Shown one piece after another: positions 1 through 6,578 of a DNA stretch of 13,759 bases. The translations under genes were made by a program, and so were the position numbers. The stretch's first letter is position 1, and each line of letters begins with the position of its first letter. Below the pieces are notes generated by a model that saw only the letters and a program-made list of their open reading frames with translations, did no database searches and was not told the DNA's origin. Source of the DNA: Christiangramia sp. (GTDB lineage Bacteria > Bacteroidota > Bacteroidia > Flavobacteriales > Flavobacteriaceae); the NCBI GenBank assembly GCA_024644145.1, contig JAHELO010000010.1, forward strand, positions 1-13,759, given 5' to 3'.

Positions 1-875
1 AGCCCACTCTAAGTATGCAGATCCAGAAACTGGAGGAAGAGCTGGAGGTTACCATCTTTGATCGTACCAAGAAACCTATTCAGTTAACCGAGGTTGGCGA
101 AAAGATCGTCCAACAGGCCAGAAACATCGTGAATGAAAGCGACAGAATCCAGGATATAGTAGACCAGCAAAAGGGATTTATAGGAGGAGTATTTAGACTG
201 GGTGTGATCCCTACGATCATGCCTACTTTATTACCTATGTTCATAGGTAGTTTTATAAAAAAATATCCGAAGGTTAAACTTAAGATAGAGGAACTTCATA
301 CAGAAGCTATCCTGGAAAAACTCAAGGAAGGTCATCTTGATGCTGCTATTGCGGCAACCCCGCTTGAAATGGAAGGCATAAAGGAAAATGTACTTTACTA
401 CGAGCCTTTTGTACCTTATATCCCTACAGATATGCAAAGCTCGAATAGTGATAAGATTACAGTAGACGATCTGGACATTAATAAGATCCTGTTGCTGGAA
501 GATGGGCATTGCTTTAAAGATGGGATCATTAATTTATGTAAAGCCTCCAGAGAGTACGGGGACGATCAGCTACAACTGGAAAGCGGCAGCTTTGAAACAC
601 TTATCAAACTGGCAAATGAAGGGCTGGGAATGACCCTACTACCTTACCTTCATACTTTAGATCTTAAAGATTCTGAAAAGAAGAATCTTAAAATGTTCAG
701 TGACCCTGTGCCGGCAAGGGAAGTAAGCTTAATTTACCATCGCAGCGAACTTAAAATGCAGATCATTGACGCATTGAGAAGTACAATTGCAAGTGTGGTA
801 AAAGGAGCGATCACTTTTCAGAATGTAAAAATCATAAGTCCTCTCAATAAAAAGAAGGAATACACAACAAATTAA
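1..875 (+). CDS. oxyR: OxyR-type LysR family regulator, 5' end missing
   Basis: LysR-family transcriptional activator that senses hydrogen peroxide and controls antioxidant genes. The reading frame is open from the first base: codons from position 3 read PTLSMQIQKLEEEL, the typical recognition helix of this family, so Met at 15 is internal and roughly 35 N-terminal residues lie upstream of the window. The rest of the HTH (FDRTKKPIQLTEVG) and the full substrate/effector domain are present. The key observation is LLLEDGHCFKDGIINLC (codons around 492-539): two cysteines nine residues apart in the same context as Cys199 and Cys208 of E. coli OxyR, the pair that forms the peroxide-induced disulfide. 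This separates it from a generic LysR protein. The C-terminal tail is basic. It is followed directly by a terminator, so it is probably the last gene of its transcript. A link to trxB at 7117-8109 would be plausible but no operator was identified. Confidence 0.9.
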   Translation, partial: PTLSMQIQKLEEELEVTIFDRTKKPIQLTEVGEKIVQQARNIVNESDRIQDIVDQQKGFIGGVFRLGVIPTIMPTLLPMFIGSFIKKYPKVKLKIEELHTEAILEKLKEGHLDAAIAATPLEMEGIKENVLYYEPFVPYIPTDMQSSNSDKITVDDLDINKILLLEDGHCFKDGIINLCKASREYGDDQLQLESGSFETLIKLANEGLGMTLLPYLHTLDLKDSEKKNLKMFSDPVPAREVSLIYHRSELKMQIIDALRSTIASVVKGAITFQNVKIISPLNKKKEYTTN

Positions 876-902
876 AAAAAGCGGCTACGAGCCGCTTTTT
901 TA
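874..902. terminator. Bidirectional Rho-independent terminator
   Basis: Inverted repeat AGCGGCT (880-886), loop ACG, AGCCGCT (890-896), flanked by an A-run on the left and a T-run on the right, so it can act on both strands. It lies between the oxyR stop codon and the stop of the convergent 65-residue minus-strand gene. Confidence 0.9.
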
Positions 903-1100
903 TTAAGTATTTAAATAAATTAAACATTGATTTAATTCTGGGTTCTGCCTGGTTAATGCAACAATCCACAATCTTAATTCCTCAATTTCATGAGGAAGTA
1001 AGCGTTCAATTGCTTTTTTAACCTCCTTACAGAACAAGTTCGCATCAAAACTTACCTTATCCAGGACAGTTTTGGTATATTCAAACATCGCTCTCGCCAT
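903..1100 (-). CDS. Small conserved-looking 65-aa protein of unknown function
   Basis: A 65-residue, soluble, mostly helical protein beginning MARAMFEYTKTVLDKVSF. It has no signal peptide, membrane segment or recognised catalytic motif; the middle (FCKEVKKAIERLLPHEIEELRLWIV) reads as two amphipathic helices. I recall similar short proteins in other flavobacteria, but did not search. The start could be the first Met (1098-1100) or Met5 (MFEYTK). It lies 133 bases downstream of the AIM24-family gene on the same strand and ends at the bidirectional terminator shared with oxyR, with a possible promoter of its own at 1181-1211. Real coding is supported by fitting exactly between promoter and terminator and by a balanced residue composition. 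Function unknown. Confidence 0.72.
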   Translation of the reverse strand: MARAMFEYTKTVLDKVSFDANLFCKEVKKAIERLLPHEIEELRLWIVALTRQNPELNQCLIYLNT

Positions 1101-1180
1101 AATTTGAAGTTGATTTAAGTTAAAGTTAGGTTGATAATACTGAGTAGAATTTCTAATAGGCAGTAGTTAAATTGATTAGC

Positions 1181-1211
1181 TAAATATAGGAAACCTAAAC
1201 TGTTTTAACAA
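1181..1211 (-). promoter_or_regulatory. Possible Bacteroidota-type promoter for the 65-aa gene
   Basis: On the minus strand TTG (complement of 1209-1211), 20 bases, then TATATTTA (complement of 1181-1188), which matches TANNTTTG except the last base. It sits about 80 bases before the start of the 65-residue gene. One mismatch and an AT-rich background make this tentative. Confidence 0.33.
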
Positions 1212-1233
1212 TTATATTAATATTTTAACAAAA

Positions 1234-2034
1234 TTAGAATCTGTTATCTCCACTTAGAACATCTCCAATTCCACCTAAAATACTTCCTTCACCCTTATCT
1301 TTACCTCCACCCTGTGGCGCCGCCTGATGAATCCTGCTGGCCAATCGGCTAAAAGGTAAAGATTGGATATAGACGGTACCCGGGCCGGTTAATGTTGCGA
1401 AGAATAAGCCTTCTCCTCCAAAAAGTGTATTTCTTATTCCTCCAACAAATTCTATATCGTAGTCTACAGTTTGAGTGAAACCAATAATACACCCGGTATC
1501 CACTTTTAATTTTTCTCCAGGCCCCAGTTCCTTTTTAGCCATTGTTCCGCCGGCATGTACAAATGCCATCCCGTCTCCTTCAATTTTCTGCATAATAAAG
1601 CCTTCACCACCAAAGAATCCCCGGCCAAGTTTTTTGCTGAATTCAATACCAATAGACACCCCTTTGGCAGCGCATAAAAACGCATCTTTCTGGCAAATGA
1701 ATTTACCATTGAATCGGGTTAGATCGATAGGAATTACCTTACCCGGATAGGGAGAAGCAAAACTGATCTTTTTTTTCCCGTGAATTTCATTGGAGAATAT
1801 CGTCATGAACAGGCTTTCGCCGGTGAGCAGTCTTTTCCCGGCTCCCAGTACTTTCCCCAGGAATCCTTCGCTTTGTTTTGATCCATCTCCAAAAATGGTG
1901 TCCATTTTTATGCCGTTATCCATCATCATAAAGTTACCGGCCTCTGCAATTACTGCCTCCTGAGGATCTAATTCCAGCTCTACATACTGCATCTCTTCGC
2001 CAAAGATCTGATAGTCTATTTCGTGTGCATTCAT
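1234..2034 (-). CDS. AIM24 / TIGR00266 family protein
   Basis: 266-residue protein of the AIM24 (TIGR00266) family, a Gly-rich double-stranded beta-helix-like fold found in bacteria and, as AIM24, in mitochondria, where it is associated with inner-membrane organisation; the bacterial role is not established. Visible family features are the repeated glycine turns FLGKVLGAGKRLLTGESLF, KLGRGFFGGEGFIMQKIEGDG, AFVHAGGTM and NTLFGGEGLFFATLTGPG, followed by a flexible Gly/Lys-rich tail (GGGKDKGEGSILGGIGDVLSGDNRF region, residues ~242-266). No signal peptide or transmembrane helix, so probably cytoplasmic or peripherally membrane-bound. It starts 63 bases after the DUF4442 gene on the same strand and the two are probably cotranscribed. 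Length fits the family; nothing looks broken. Confidence 0.88.
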   Translation of the reverse strand: MNAHEIDYQIFGEEMQYVELELDPQEAVIAEAGNFMMMDNGIKMDTIFGDGSKQSEGFLGKVLGAGKRLLTGESLFMTIFSNEIHGKKKISFASPYPGKVIPIDLTRFNGKFICQKDAFLCAAKGVSIGIEFSKKLGRGFFGGEGFIMQKIEGDGMAFVHAGGTMAKKELGPGEKLKVDTGCIIGFTQTVDYDIEFVGGIRNTLFGGEGLFFATLTGPGTVYIQSLPFSRLASRIHQAAPQGGGKDKGEGSILGGIGDVLSGDNRF

Positions 2035-2097
2035 AATCTTGAATTTTGATTGATGAGTTAAAGTTTACTACTATAGGTATTAAACCGTGGGGGTATG

Positions 2098-2559
2098 TTA
2101 CTCTATTGACTTAAGTTTAACAGTCCACTCGAATTCAAAGACAGATACTTCTACCCCCTCTTCATTCAATCCAACTGCTTTCATCCAGAATGTCTGGCCT
2201 TCTCCCGTTTTTATTGTTCTTTGTAATGCCTCATTCACCATATTCCCATCGTAGCAGGTGAATTTGATCTTACCTTTTGCTTTTTTCGTAAAGGTTGCTC
2301 TGTTCTGGGCCACCAGCATGGAGATCTTTTTATCAGATTCCTTAATCCGGTTCATTATAAGGGCACCTGTACTCAACTCGGCGGCCATTCCCTGTACGGC
2401 CCAATACATAGATCTAAATGGATTTTGATTTATCCAGCGATGCCTTACCCCAACCTCGCATTCTGTTTGGTCTATATATTTCACCCTCACTCCTGCTATC
2501 CAGGCACTTGGTAATTTCAGGATTAAAAAAGTATTCAGTTTAGAAGGAGTTAGCTGCAT
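2098..2559 (-). CDS. DUF4442 domain protein (hotdog-fold, thioesterase-like)
   Basis: 153-residue protein that reads as DUF4442 (PF14539), a hotdog-fold family related to acyl-CoA/acyl-ACP thioesterases such as the YiiD C-terminal domain; the substrate is unknown. Supporting residues are the opening PSKLNTFLILKLPSAWIAGVRV, the helix segment NPFRSMYWAVQGMAAELSTGALIM that corresponds to the long central hotdog helix, and the closing beta strands QTFWMKAVGLNEEGVEVSVFEFEW. Nearly full family length, single domain, no export signal. It is first in the leftward unit DUF4442 - AIM24 - 65-aa protein, and is divergent from the DUF4870/PadR/PspC operon across a 320-base gap that also holds a small peptide gene. 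No clear minus-strand promoter was found in that gap. Confidence 0.82.
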   Translation of the reverse strand: MQLTPSKLNTFLILKLPSAWIAGVRVKYIDQTECEVGVRHRWINQNPFRSMYWAVQGMAAELSTGALIMNRIKESDKKISMLVAQNRATFTKKAKGKIKFTCYDGNMVNEALQRTIKTGEGQTFWMKAVGLNEEGVEVSVFEFEWTVKLKSIE

Positions 2560-2649
2560 TTATTAGGGTTTTGATTCATTTTTCTATAAAAATAGGAAAT
2601 AACTCTGAGTTTTAAATTCTTAATTTTTTGTTAATATTTAGTACTATGT

Positions 2650-2682
2650 TTTGCATAATACCTTCTTTTAGACATATATTTG
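2650..2682 (+). promoter_or_regulatory. Promoter of the DUF4870-PadR-PspC operon
   Basis: TTTG (2650-2653), 21 bases, then TATATTTG (2675-2682), an exact match to the Bacteroidota -7 element TANNTTTG; the spacing is within the range used in Flavobacterium. It sits about 45 bases before the ATG of the 42-codon peptide and is the best promoter candidate in the window. A PadR operator would be expected nearby, but I saw no convincing inverted repeat. Confidence 0.62.
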
Positions 2683-2726
2683 TATAAGAATCTAATAGGT
2701 TATAAACTTATCAATCAAAAACCATC

Positions 2727-2855
2727 ATGAAAAAATCATCTCACATCCAGGTTATCACATTAACCCCGAAGCAAAGATCTACAGTTACCCGTACTCAGAT
2801 CCATATTGCGATCGCATTCATCTATTTATATTTTCTAACCGCCATTTTCCTTTAA
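2727..2855 (+). CDS. Putative 42-aa single-pass membrane peptide
   Basis: Open frame of 42 codons, ATG 2727 to TAA 2853-2855. The product starts MKKSSHIQVITLTPKQ, has a basic polar N-terminal half (Lys/Arg/His-rich, residues 1-26) and ends in a hydrophobic stretch IAIAFIYLYFLTAIFL (about residues 27-42), so it would be a tail-anchored single-pass membrane peptide with its N-terminus probably inside. It begins about 38 bases after the likely transcription start of a perfect -7 promoter and precedes DUF4870 by 24 bases, so it is placed as the first gene of the operon. The A-rich sequence before its ATG resembles that before the DUF4870 start. I know no family for it; it could be a real small membrane protein or a leader peptide. 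Conservation has not been tested. Confidence 0.5.
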   Translation: MKKSSHIQVITLTPKQRSTVTRTQIHIAIAFIYLYFLTAIFL

Positions 2856-2879
2856 TCGGGATATTAAATCAGTCAAAAA

Positions 2880-3419
2880 ATGAACACAGAAAGCACCCAT
2901 CAAAATAAAACCCTGGCTACCGTACTTCATCTTTCGGTATTCACGAAGTTTTTTATCCCTCTGGGAAATTTCATATTTCCCATGTTATTATGGCTTTCCC
3001 GAAAACAAGATCCATTTGTAGATCATCACGGGCGTAATGCTCTTAATTTTCAGATCAGCATGTTTCTGTATACCGTTTTCATTATTGCCATAGCAGCAGT
3101 GACCTTTGTTTATTTCGGGATGAAATTCACTATTGGAGAACCCATTTTTTTTGAGCAGGACTCCTTTGTAATAGAGAATTTCTCAGACGCCCTGCCCTTT
3201 TTTATCATCGCAGGGGTACTGGCCTTGATTTTACTGGGTTTGTTTATACTTGAATTATTTGCGGTCATCAACGCAAGTATCAGGGCTAATGAAGGTAAGC
3301 TTTATAATTATCCACTAACCATCAATTTTTTAAGTTCGGGTAATCCGGACGAATCTAATCATCACTTTAATCAATCAAAAAATGAACAGTTTAATGACAC
3401 CCAAAACCAAGCACTATGA
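2880..3419 (+). CDS. DUF4870 (Tic20-like) membrane protein
   Basis: 179-residue integral membrane protein of the DUF4870 family, which is remotely related to Tic20-like proteins; the molecular function is unknown. Three hydrophobic segments are seen at about residues 20-39, 60-80 and 104-130. Between the first two lies VDHHGRNALNFQ (47-58), the family hallmark (H-x-x-x-A-L-N-F/W-Q), and after the third NASIRANEGKLYNYPLTINFL, also typical. The last ~25 residues are polar, Asn/Gln-rich and look like a non-conserved tail. Its stop overlaps the PadR start by four bases (ATGA), indicating translational coupling. In Bacteroidota this family is often next to PadR and PspC genes, which fits a membrane-homeostasis role by inference. 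Confidence 0.86.
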   Translation: MNTESTHQNKTLATVLHLSVFTKFFIPLGNFIFPMLLWLSRKQDPFVDHHGRNALNFQISMFLYTVFIIAIAAVTFVYFGMKFTIGEPIFFEQDSFVIENFSDALPFFIIAGVLALILLGLFILELFAVINASIRANEGKLYNYPLTINFLSSGNPDESNHHFNQSKNEQFNDTQNQAL

Positions 3420-3760
3420 AGATTGAAAATACAAAAGCCCAAATGCGCAAAGGGGTTCTGGAATATTGTATTCTCTCGGTTCTCCGGGATGAAGATGCCT
3501 ATGTGGCAGAGATTCTGGACACCTTAAAAGACGCAAAGTTACTGGTGGTTGAGGGCACTATTTATCCGCTCCTCACCAGACTAAAAAATGCTGGCCTTCT
3601 CAATTACAGATGGGAAGAATCTACCAGCGGGCCACCAAGGAAATATTATGGTCTTACAGAAACAGGAAAAATATTCCTAAAGGAACTTACAGGTACCTGG
3701 GAAGAGTTGCAAACTGCAGTTAACATCGTAACCACTCAAAAAAAGAAGAATCATGAATAA
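3416..3760 (+). CDS. PadR family transcriptional regulator
   Basis: 114-residue winged-helix regulator of the PadR family (PF03551). It opens with KIENTKAQMRKGVLEYCILSVL, typical of the first helix, followed by the recognition region VVEGTIYPLLTRLKNAGLLNYRWEES (about 44-69) and the wing TSGPPRKYYGLTETGK (70-85), where GPPRKYY is the signature. The C-terminal helix is short, so it belongs to the compact PadR group that dimerises through that helix. It overlaps DUF4870 by four bases and the PspC gene by eight, so the three are one operon. By analogy with other PadR proteins it probably represses its own operon; the ligand or signal is unknown. Confidence 0.92.
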   Translation: MKIENTKAQMRKGVLEYCILSVLRDEDAYVAEILDTLKDAKLLVVEGTIYPLLTRLKNAGLLNYRWEESTSGPPRKYYGLTETGKIFLKELTGTWEELQTAVNIVTTQKKKNHE

Positions 3761-4601
3761 AACAGTAAATATAAATCTCGCCGGCACTTTCTTTCACATA
3801 GATGAAGATGCGTATGCCAGACTACAGCGATATCTTGAGGCTATTAGACATTCGTTTTCTAATACTCAGGGTCGTGATGAGATTCTCTCAGACATCGAAG
3901 CCCGTATTGCTGAATTATTTAATGAGAAGATCAAGAACGACCGGCAGGTGATCAGCATTAAAGAAGTTGAAGAAGTGATAACGGTTATGGGGCAGCCGGA
4001 AGATTATATGGTAGACGAAGAAATTTTTGAAGATGAACCCAAGAGAACGAAGGCAACCAGAACCGTTGGTAAACAATTGTTCCGGGATACGGAGAATGGT
4101 TTTGTTGGAGGGGTATCATCTGGACTGGGCCATTACCTGGGGATAGAAGCTATCTGGGTAAGAATACTCTGGATCTTATTAACCATATTTTCAAGTGGTG
4201 CGTTTATTTTAATATATATCGCTTTCTGGATTTTTGTTCCGGAAGCTAAAACCACTGCCGATAAACTGGCAATGCGCGGAGAGGAGGTAACCGTCAGCAA
4301 TATCGAGAAAAAGATACGTGAGGGTTTTCACGAGGTTTCAGATAGTATAAAAAGTGTAGACTATGAGAAATATGGCAAAAAGGCCAGCGCTGGCGCCACT
4401 TCTGCAGCTACCACCCTGGGAGAGATCATCAGGTTCTGTCTGAAACTATTTGTAAAATTCGTAGGAGTACTTCTGCTACTTATCGCTGGATCAACCTTAA
4501 TTGCTCTTTTTGTTGGACTGTTTGCGGTAGGCACGTTCGGGATCATTGAAGCGCCATGGACAGATTATGTAGATATGGTGAACAGTGGAGCTCCTATCTG
4601 A
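3753..4601 (+). CDS. PspC-domain membrane protein, N-terminal part ended by in-frame TGA
   Basis: 282 codons before an in-frame TGA. Residues 1-90 form a soluble N-terminal region (MNKTVNINLAGTFFHIDEDAY, then DEILSDIEARIAELF and VEEVITVMGQPEDY) typical of the large Bacteroidota PspC proteins. A PspC domain (PF04024) occupies about residues 105-168: RDTENGFVGGVSSGLGHYLGI followed by two hydrophobic helices (about 134-162). Another hydrophobic segment is at 232-266. The frame reads on past the TGA at 4599-4601 without shift into LISLLAFFAVGIPFFF and the rest of a usual ~590-residue protein, so this is half a gene interrupted by a nonsense codon, most simply TGG to TGA, rather than a naturally short PspC. 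It overlaps padR by eight bases. PspC proteins are associated with membrane-stress responses; whether the truncated product works is unknown. Confidence 0.85.
   Translation: MNKTVNINLAGTFFHIDEDAYARLQRYLEAIRHSFSNTQGRDEILSDIEARIAELFNEKIKNDRQVISIKEVEEVITVMGQPEDYMVDEEIFEDEPKRTKATRTVGKQLFRDTENGFVGGVSSGLGHYLGIEAIWVRILWILLTIFSSGAFILIYIAFWIFVPEAKTTADKLAMRGEEVTVSNIEKKIREGFHEVSDSIKSVDYEKYGKKASAGATSAATTLGEIIRFCLKLFVKFVGVLLLLIAGSTLIALFVGLFAVGTFGIIEAPWTDYVDMVNSGAPI
4599..4601 (+). other. In-frame TGA interrupting the PspC-domain gene
   Basis: Codon 283 of the gene beginning at 3753 is TGA, in the context ATC TGA CTG ATT. The reading frame before and after it is the same and stays open to 5519, and the residues on both sides continue a hydrophobic membrane segment. 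It may be a point mutation, an assembly or sequencing error, or a read-through site (UGA followed by C is a comparatively leaky context). Confidence 0.85.
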
Positions 4602-4676
4602 CTGATTTCCCTTCTGGCATTTTTTGCGGTAGGTATTCCTTTCTTTTTCCTATTCGTCCTGGGATTAAAGATCCTG

Positions 4677-5519
4677 GTGAAAAATCTAAGGTCTATTGGC
4701 AGAATAGCATTGCTTACCTTACTGGGTTTATGGCTTATCTCCATTATTGGTTTGGTAGTGGTAGGTGTGAGTCAGGCTACCAACAGAGCTTTTGACGGAG
4801 AGGTGGCCAGTACCGAAAAACTGGCAGTTACACCCGCAGACACCATTTTCCTTAGGATGAGGCATAATAATGAGTATACAGGAAGAACCTGGAGAAGTTC
4901 TGATTTCAGACTGGCCTATGATAATAACCGTAGGATCATTGTTGGAAACGATATCAGGCTAATTGTAAAATCTACCAAAGATTCTTTGGGTAAGATCGAG
5001 ATCCTTAAAACATCTGAAGGCAAAGATTATCAGGATGCAAAAGAGAGAGCTGCCAACATAGAATATTCTACCAGTTTAATTGGGAATGAGTTATTGCTGG
5101 ACAGTTACTTCACAACAGATTCAGGTTACGGATACCGTGACCAGGAAGTACAGGTCACTGTCTATCTTCCTGAAGGAGCTGTTCTATATGCTGATGATAA
5201 TGTTTCTTCATTTCACAGAAATGCCGATTATTATGGAGATATCCTAATTAGCGGGGATGAAGGTCATTTCCTTAAGGTCCTGGAAAATGAAACTATCTGT
5301 GAAGACTGCCCGGTAGATACCTGGGATAGTGAAGATGATTCCTGGGAAGAAGGAGACACAGACGATTGGGATGCCTCAGATGATTTTAATGCAAAGATCG
5401 ATGTAAACGGCAAAGAAATGAAGATACGTGTGAATGATGAAGGTGTTGAAGTGAACGATGAAAAAGCCAATCGTATTAAAATTGACAATAACGGAATTGA
5501 GATAAATCAGCACTCATGA
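4677..5519 (+). CDS. C-terminal part of the interrupted PspC-domain protein
   Basis: Same frame as the upstream PspC gene; coding potential begins right after the TGA at 4602. If translated on its own, the first plausible start is GTG at 4677. Residues from that start: transmembrane helix at about 9-31 (IALLTLLGLWLISIIGLVVVG), then a probably extracytoplasmic domain rich in beta strands (40-205) with no recognised catalytic motif, CEDC at 208-211, a very acidic stretch at 209-236 (Asp/Glu/Trp/Ser), and a closing region of alternating Lys/Asp/Asn residues (IDVNGKEMKIRVNDEGVEV). This is the normal C-terminal half of large flavobacterial PspC proteins, so calling it a separate gene would be misleading. 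The stop overlaps by four bases (ATGA) with a 50-codon frame at 5516. Hydrophobic residues 4602-4676 would be lost with the GTG start. Confidence 0.72.
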   Translation: MKNLRSIGRIALLTLLGLWLISIIGLVVVGVSQATNRAFDGEVASTEKLAVTPADTIFLRMRHNNEYTGRTWRSSDFRLAYDNNRRIIVGNDIRLIVKSTKDSLGKIEILKTSEGKDYQDAKERAANIEYSTSLIGNELLLDSYFTTDSGYGYRDQEVQVTVYLPEGAVLYADDNVSSFHRNADYYGDILISGDEGHFLKVLENETICEDCPVDTWDSEDDSWEEGDTDDWDASDDFNAKIDVNGKEMKIRVNDEGVEVNDEKANRIKIDNNGIEINQHS

Positions 5520-5668
5520 GCAGTTTAGTTAATCTGGTAGTAAGTTTTATTGTAGGGCTGTTCTTTGGTCATCAACCTGAAGAACCTCTAGCTTATCATG
5601 AAATACAAGAGCAATATGTACTCTTATGTGAAGGTCCTAAATCTACCTGCAAACTACCAGAATGCTAA
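5516..5668 (+). CDS. Putative 50-aa membrane-anchored Cys-containing small protein
   Basis: Frame of 50 codons, ATG 5516 to TAA 5666-5668, starting inside the stop codon region of the PspC gene with an ATGA overlap that suggests translational coupling. The product starts MSSLVNLVVSFIVGLFFGHQ: a hydrophobic N-terminal segment (about residues 4-18) that would act as a membrane anchor, then a polar part with three cysteines (LLCEGPKSTCKLPEC, Cys38, Cys45, Cys50). It ends 12 bases before a strong terminator, so it fills the operon end exactly. I recognise no family. Supporting evidence is position and the organised layout of the product; no conservation was tested. Confidence 0.55.
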   Translation: MSSLVNLVVSFIVGLFFGHQPEEPLAYHEIQEQYVLLCEGPKSTCKLPEC

Positions 5669-5679
5669 CCAACCTAAAA

Positions 5680-5705
5680 CAAAAGCCTCCAATTGGAGGC
5701 TTTTG
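5680..5705 (+). terminator. Rho-independent terminator of the PspC operon
   Basis: Perfect 11-bp inverted repeat CAAAAGCCTCC (5680-5690) and GGAGGCTTTTG (5695-5705) with loop AATT. The T-run is part of the right arm. It lies 12 bases after the stop of the 50-codon gene. Confidence 0.88.
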
Positions 5706-5706
5706 C

Positions 5707-5714
5707 TATATTTG
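5707..5714 (+). promoter_or_regulatory. -7 element for the GIN-domain gene
   Basis: TATATTTG, an exact TANNTTTG match, 21 bases before the ATG at 5736 and one base after the terminator stem. No good TTG/TTTG -33 element is present at the usual distance, because that region is the terminator hairpin. Confidence 0.42.
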
Positions 5715-5735
5715 ATACAAATCTAAAAACCATAT

Positions 5736-6578
5736 ATGCTGAAAAATTTACCATTAGTAATACTAATCATCTTTTGCTCCTGTAAAGCCCAGGATAAAAT
5801 CAAGGGTAGTAGAAATGTAAAAACCGAGCAATACGATCTTACTTCTTTTCATTCCATACAGGCACAGGGAGAGTTCAAAATTGGCGTTTTAAAAGGAAGC
5901 CGGCCAATGGTGGAGATCAAGGCAGACGATAACCTACATGATTATATACTTACCGAAGTTAAAGACGGAGTGCTATATATTAAACCTTTGAAAGAATTTG
6001 GGAGAACCAAGAAACAGGAACTCACAGTGAGCTTTTCAGATACTTTACAAAATATCTTGATTGCAGAGGATGTAGAAATGGAATCTCTCCAGGATCTCTA
6101 TACCGGTGATTTTAAACTGGAAACAAAGGAGGGATCTAAGGCATTTATGACCATCAAGTCGAATGCATTCAGGCTCATACAAAGTGATAATTCAAGAACT
6201 GAACTTAATATCACAGCCCAGGCTACAGAATTTCAGTTAAACCAGTCTGCTAATGTTAAGGCCCTCGTGAACAGCCCGGTTTATAATGTGGATATATACG
6301 AAAAAGCTTCTGCCAGGATAGAAGGAGATATAATGGAATTAAACCTGCGGGCCGATCAATCTTCTAAATTTGACGGTGAAAATCTTAGCTGTCTCACCGC
6401 CGAAGTTCTAGCCCAGGGTAGTTCAGATCTAAAGGTGAACGTGAAAGACACTCTTAATATAAGAGCGAACGGCAGGAGTGAGATCGAGATTTATAATGAA
6501 CCACAGATCAATCTTATTGAGTTTACGAATGAGGCCAAGATCGAGAAAAAAGAATTCAGCAAAGGTTTATTCCAGTAA
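5736..6578 (+). CDS. GIN-domain (DUF2807) lipoprotein
   Basis: 280-residue exported protein of the GIN / DUF2807 family (PF10988), predicted right-handed beta-helix-like adhesin-type fold common in Bacteroidota; the biochemical function is unknown. The N-terminus MLKNLPLVILIIFCSCKAQ is a lipoprotein signal; Cys16 (FCS|C) is the more likely acylated residue than Cys14 because Phe precedes Cys14. The mature part shows the family pattern: GSRNVKTEQYDLTSFHSIQAQGEFKIGVLKG at the start, then repeated short beta strands with D/N-rich turns and IRANGRSEIEIYNEP near residue 250, a typical ending. It follows the PspC operon on the same strand but behind a terminator, so it is probably its own unit with a promoter at 5707-5714. 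GIN proteins are often found near PadR/PspC genes in this phylum, which suggests a related envelope function. Confidence 0.87.
   Translation: MLKNLPLVILIIFCSCKAQDKIKGSRNVKTEQYDLTSFHSIQAQGEFKIGVLKGSRPMVEIKADDNLHDYILTEVKDGVLYIKPLKEFGRTKKQELTVSFSDTLQNILIAEDVEMESLQDLYTGDFKLETKEGSKAFMTIKSNAFRLIQSDNSRTELNITAQATEFQLNQSANVKALVNSPVYNVDIYEKASARIEGDIMELNLRADQSSKFDGENLSCLTAEVLAQGSSDLKVNVKDTLNIRANGRSEIEIYNEPQINLIEFTNEAKIEKKEFSKGLFQ

Noticed and set aside
1475..1750. 91-codon plus-strand frame opposite the AIM24-family gene
   Set aside because: Pro/Ser-rich antisense shadow of a well-supported gene.
4556..4795. 79-codon plus-strand open frame overlapping the PspC interruption
   Set aside because: It is out of phase with the PspC frame, which has clear family sequence on both sides of the TGA; the product is unlike any membrane protein and is a shadow.
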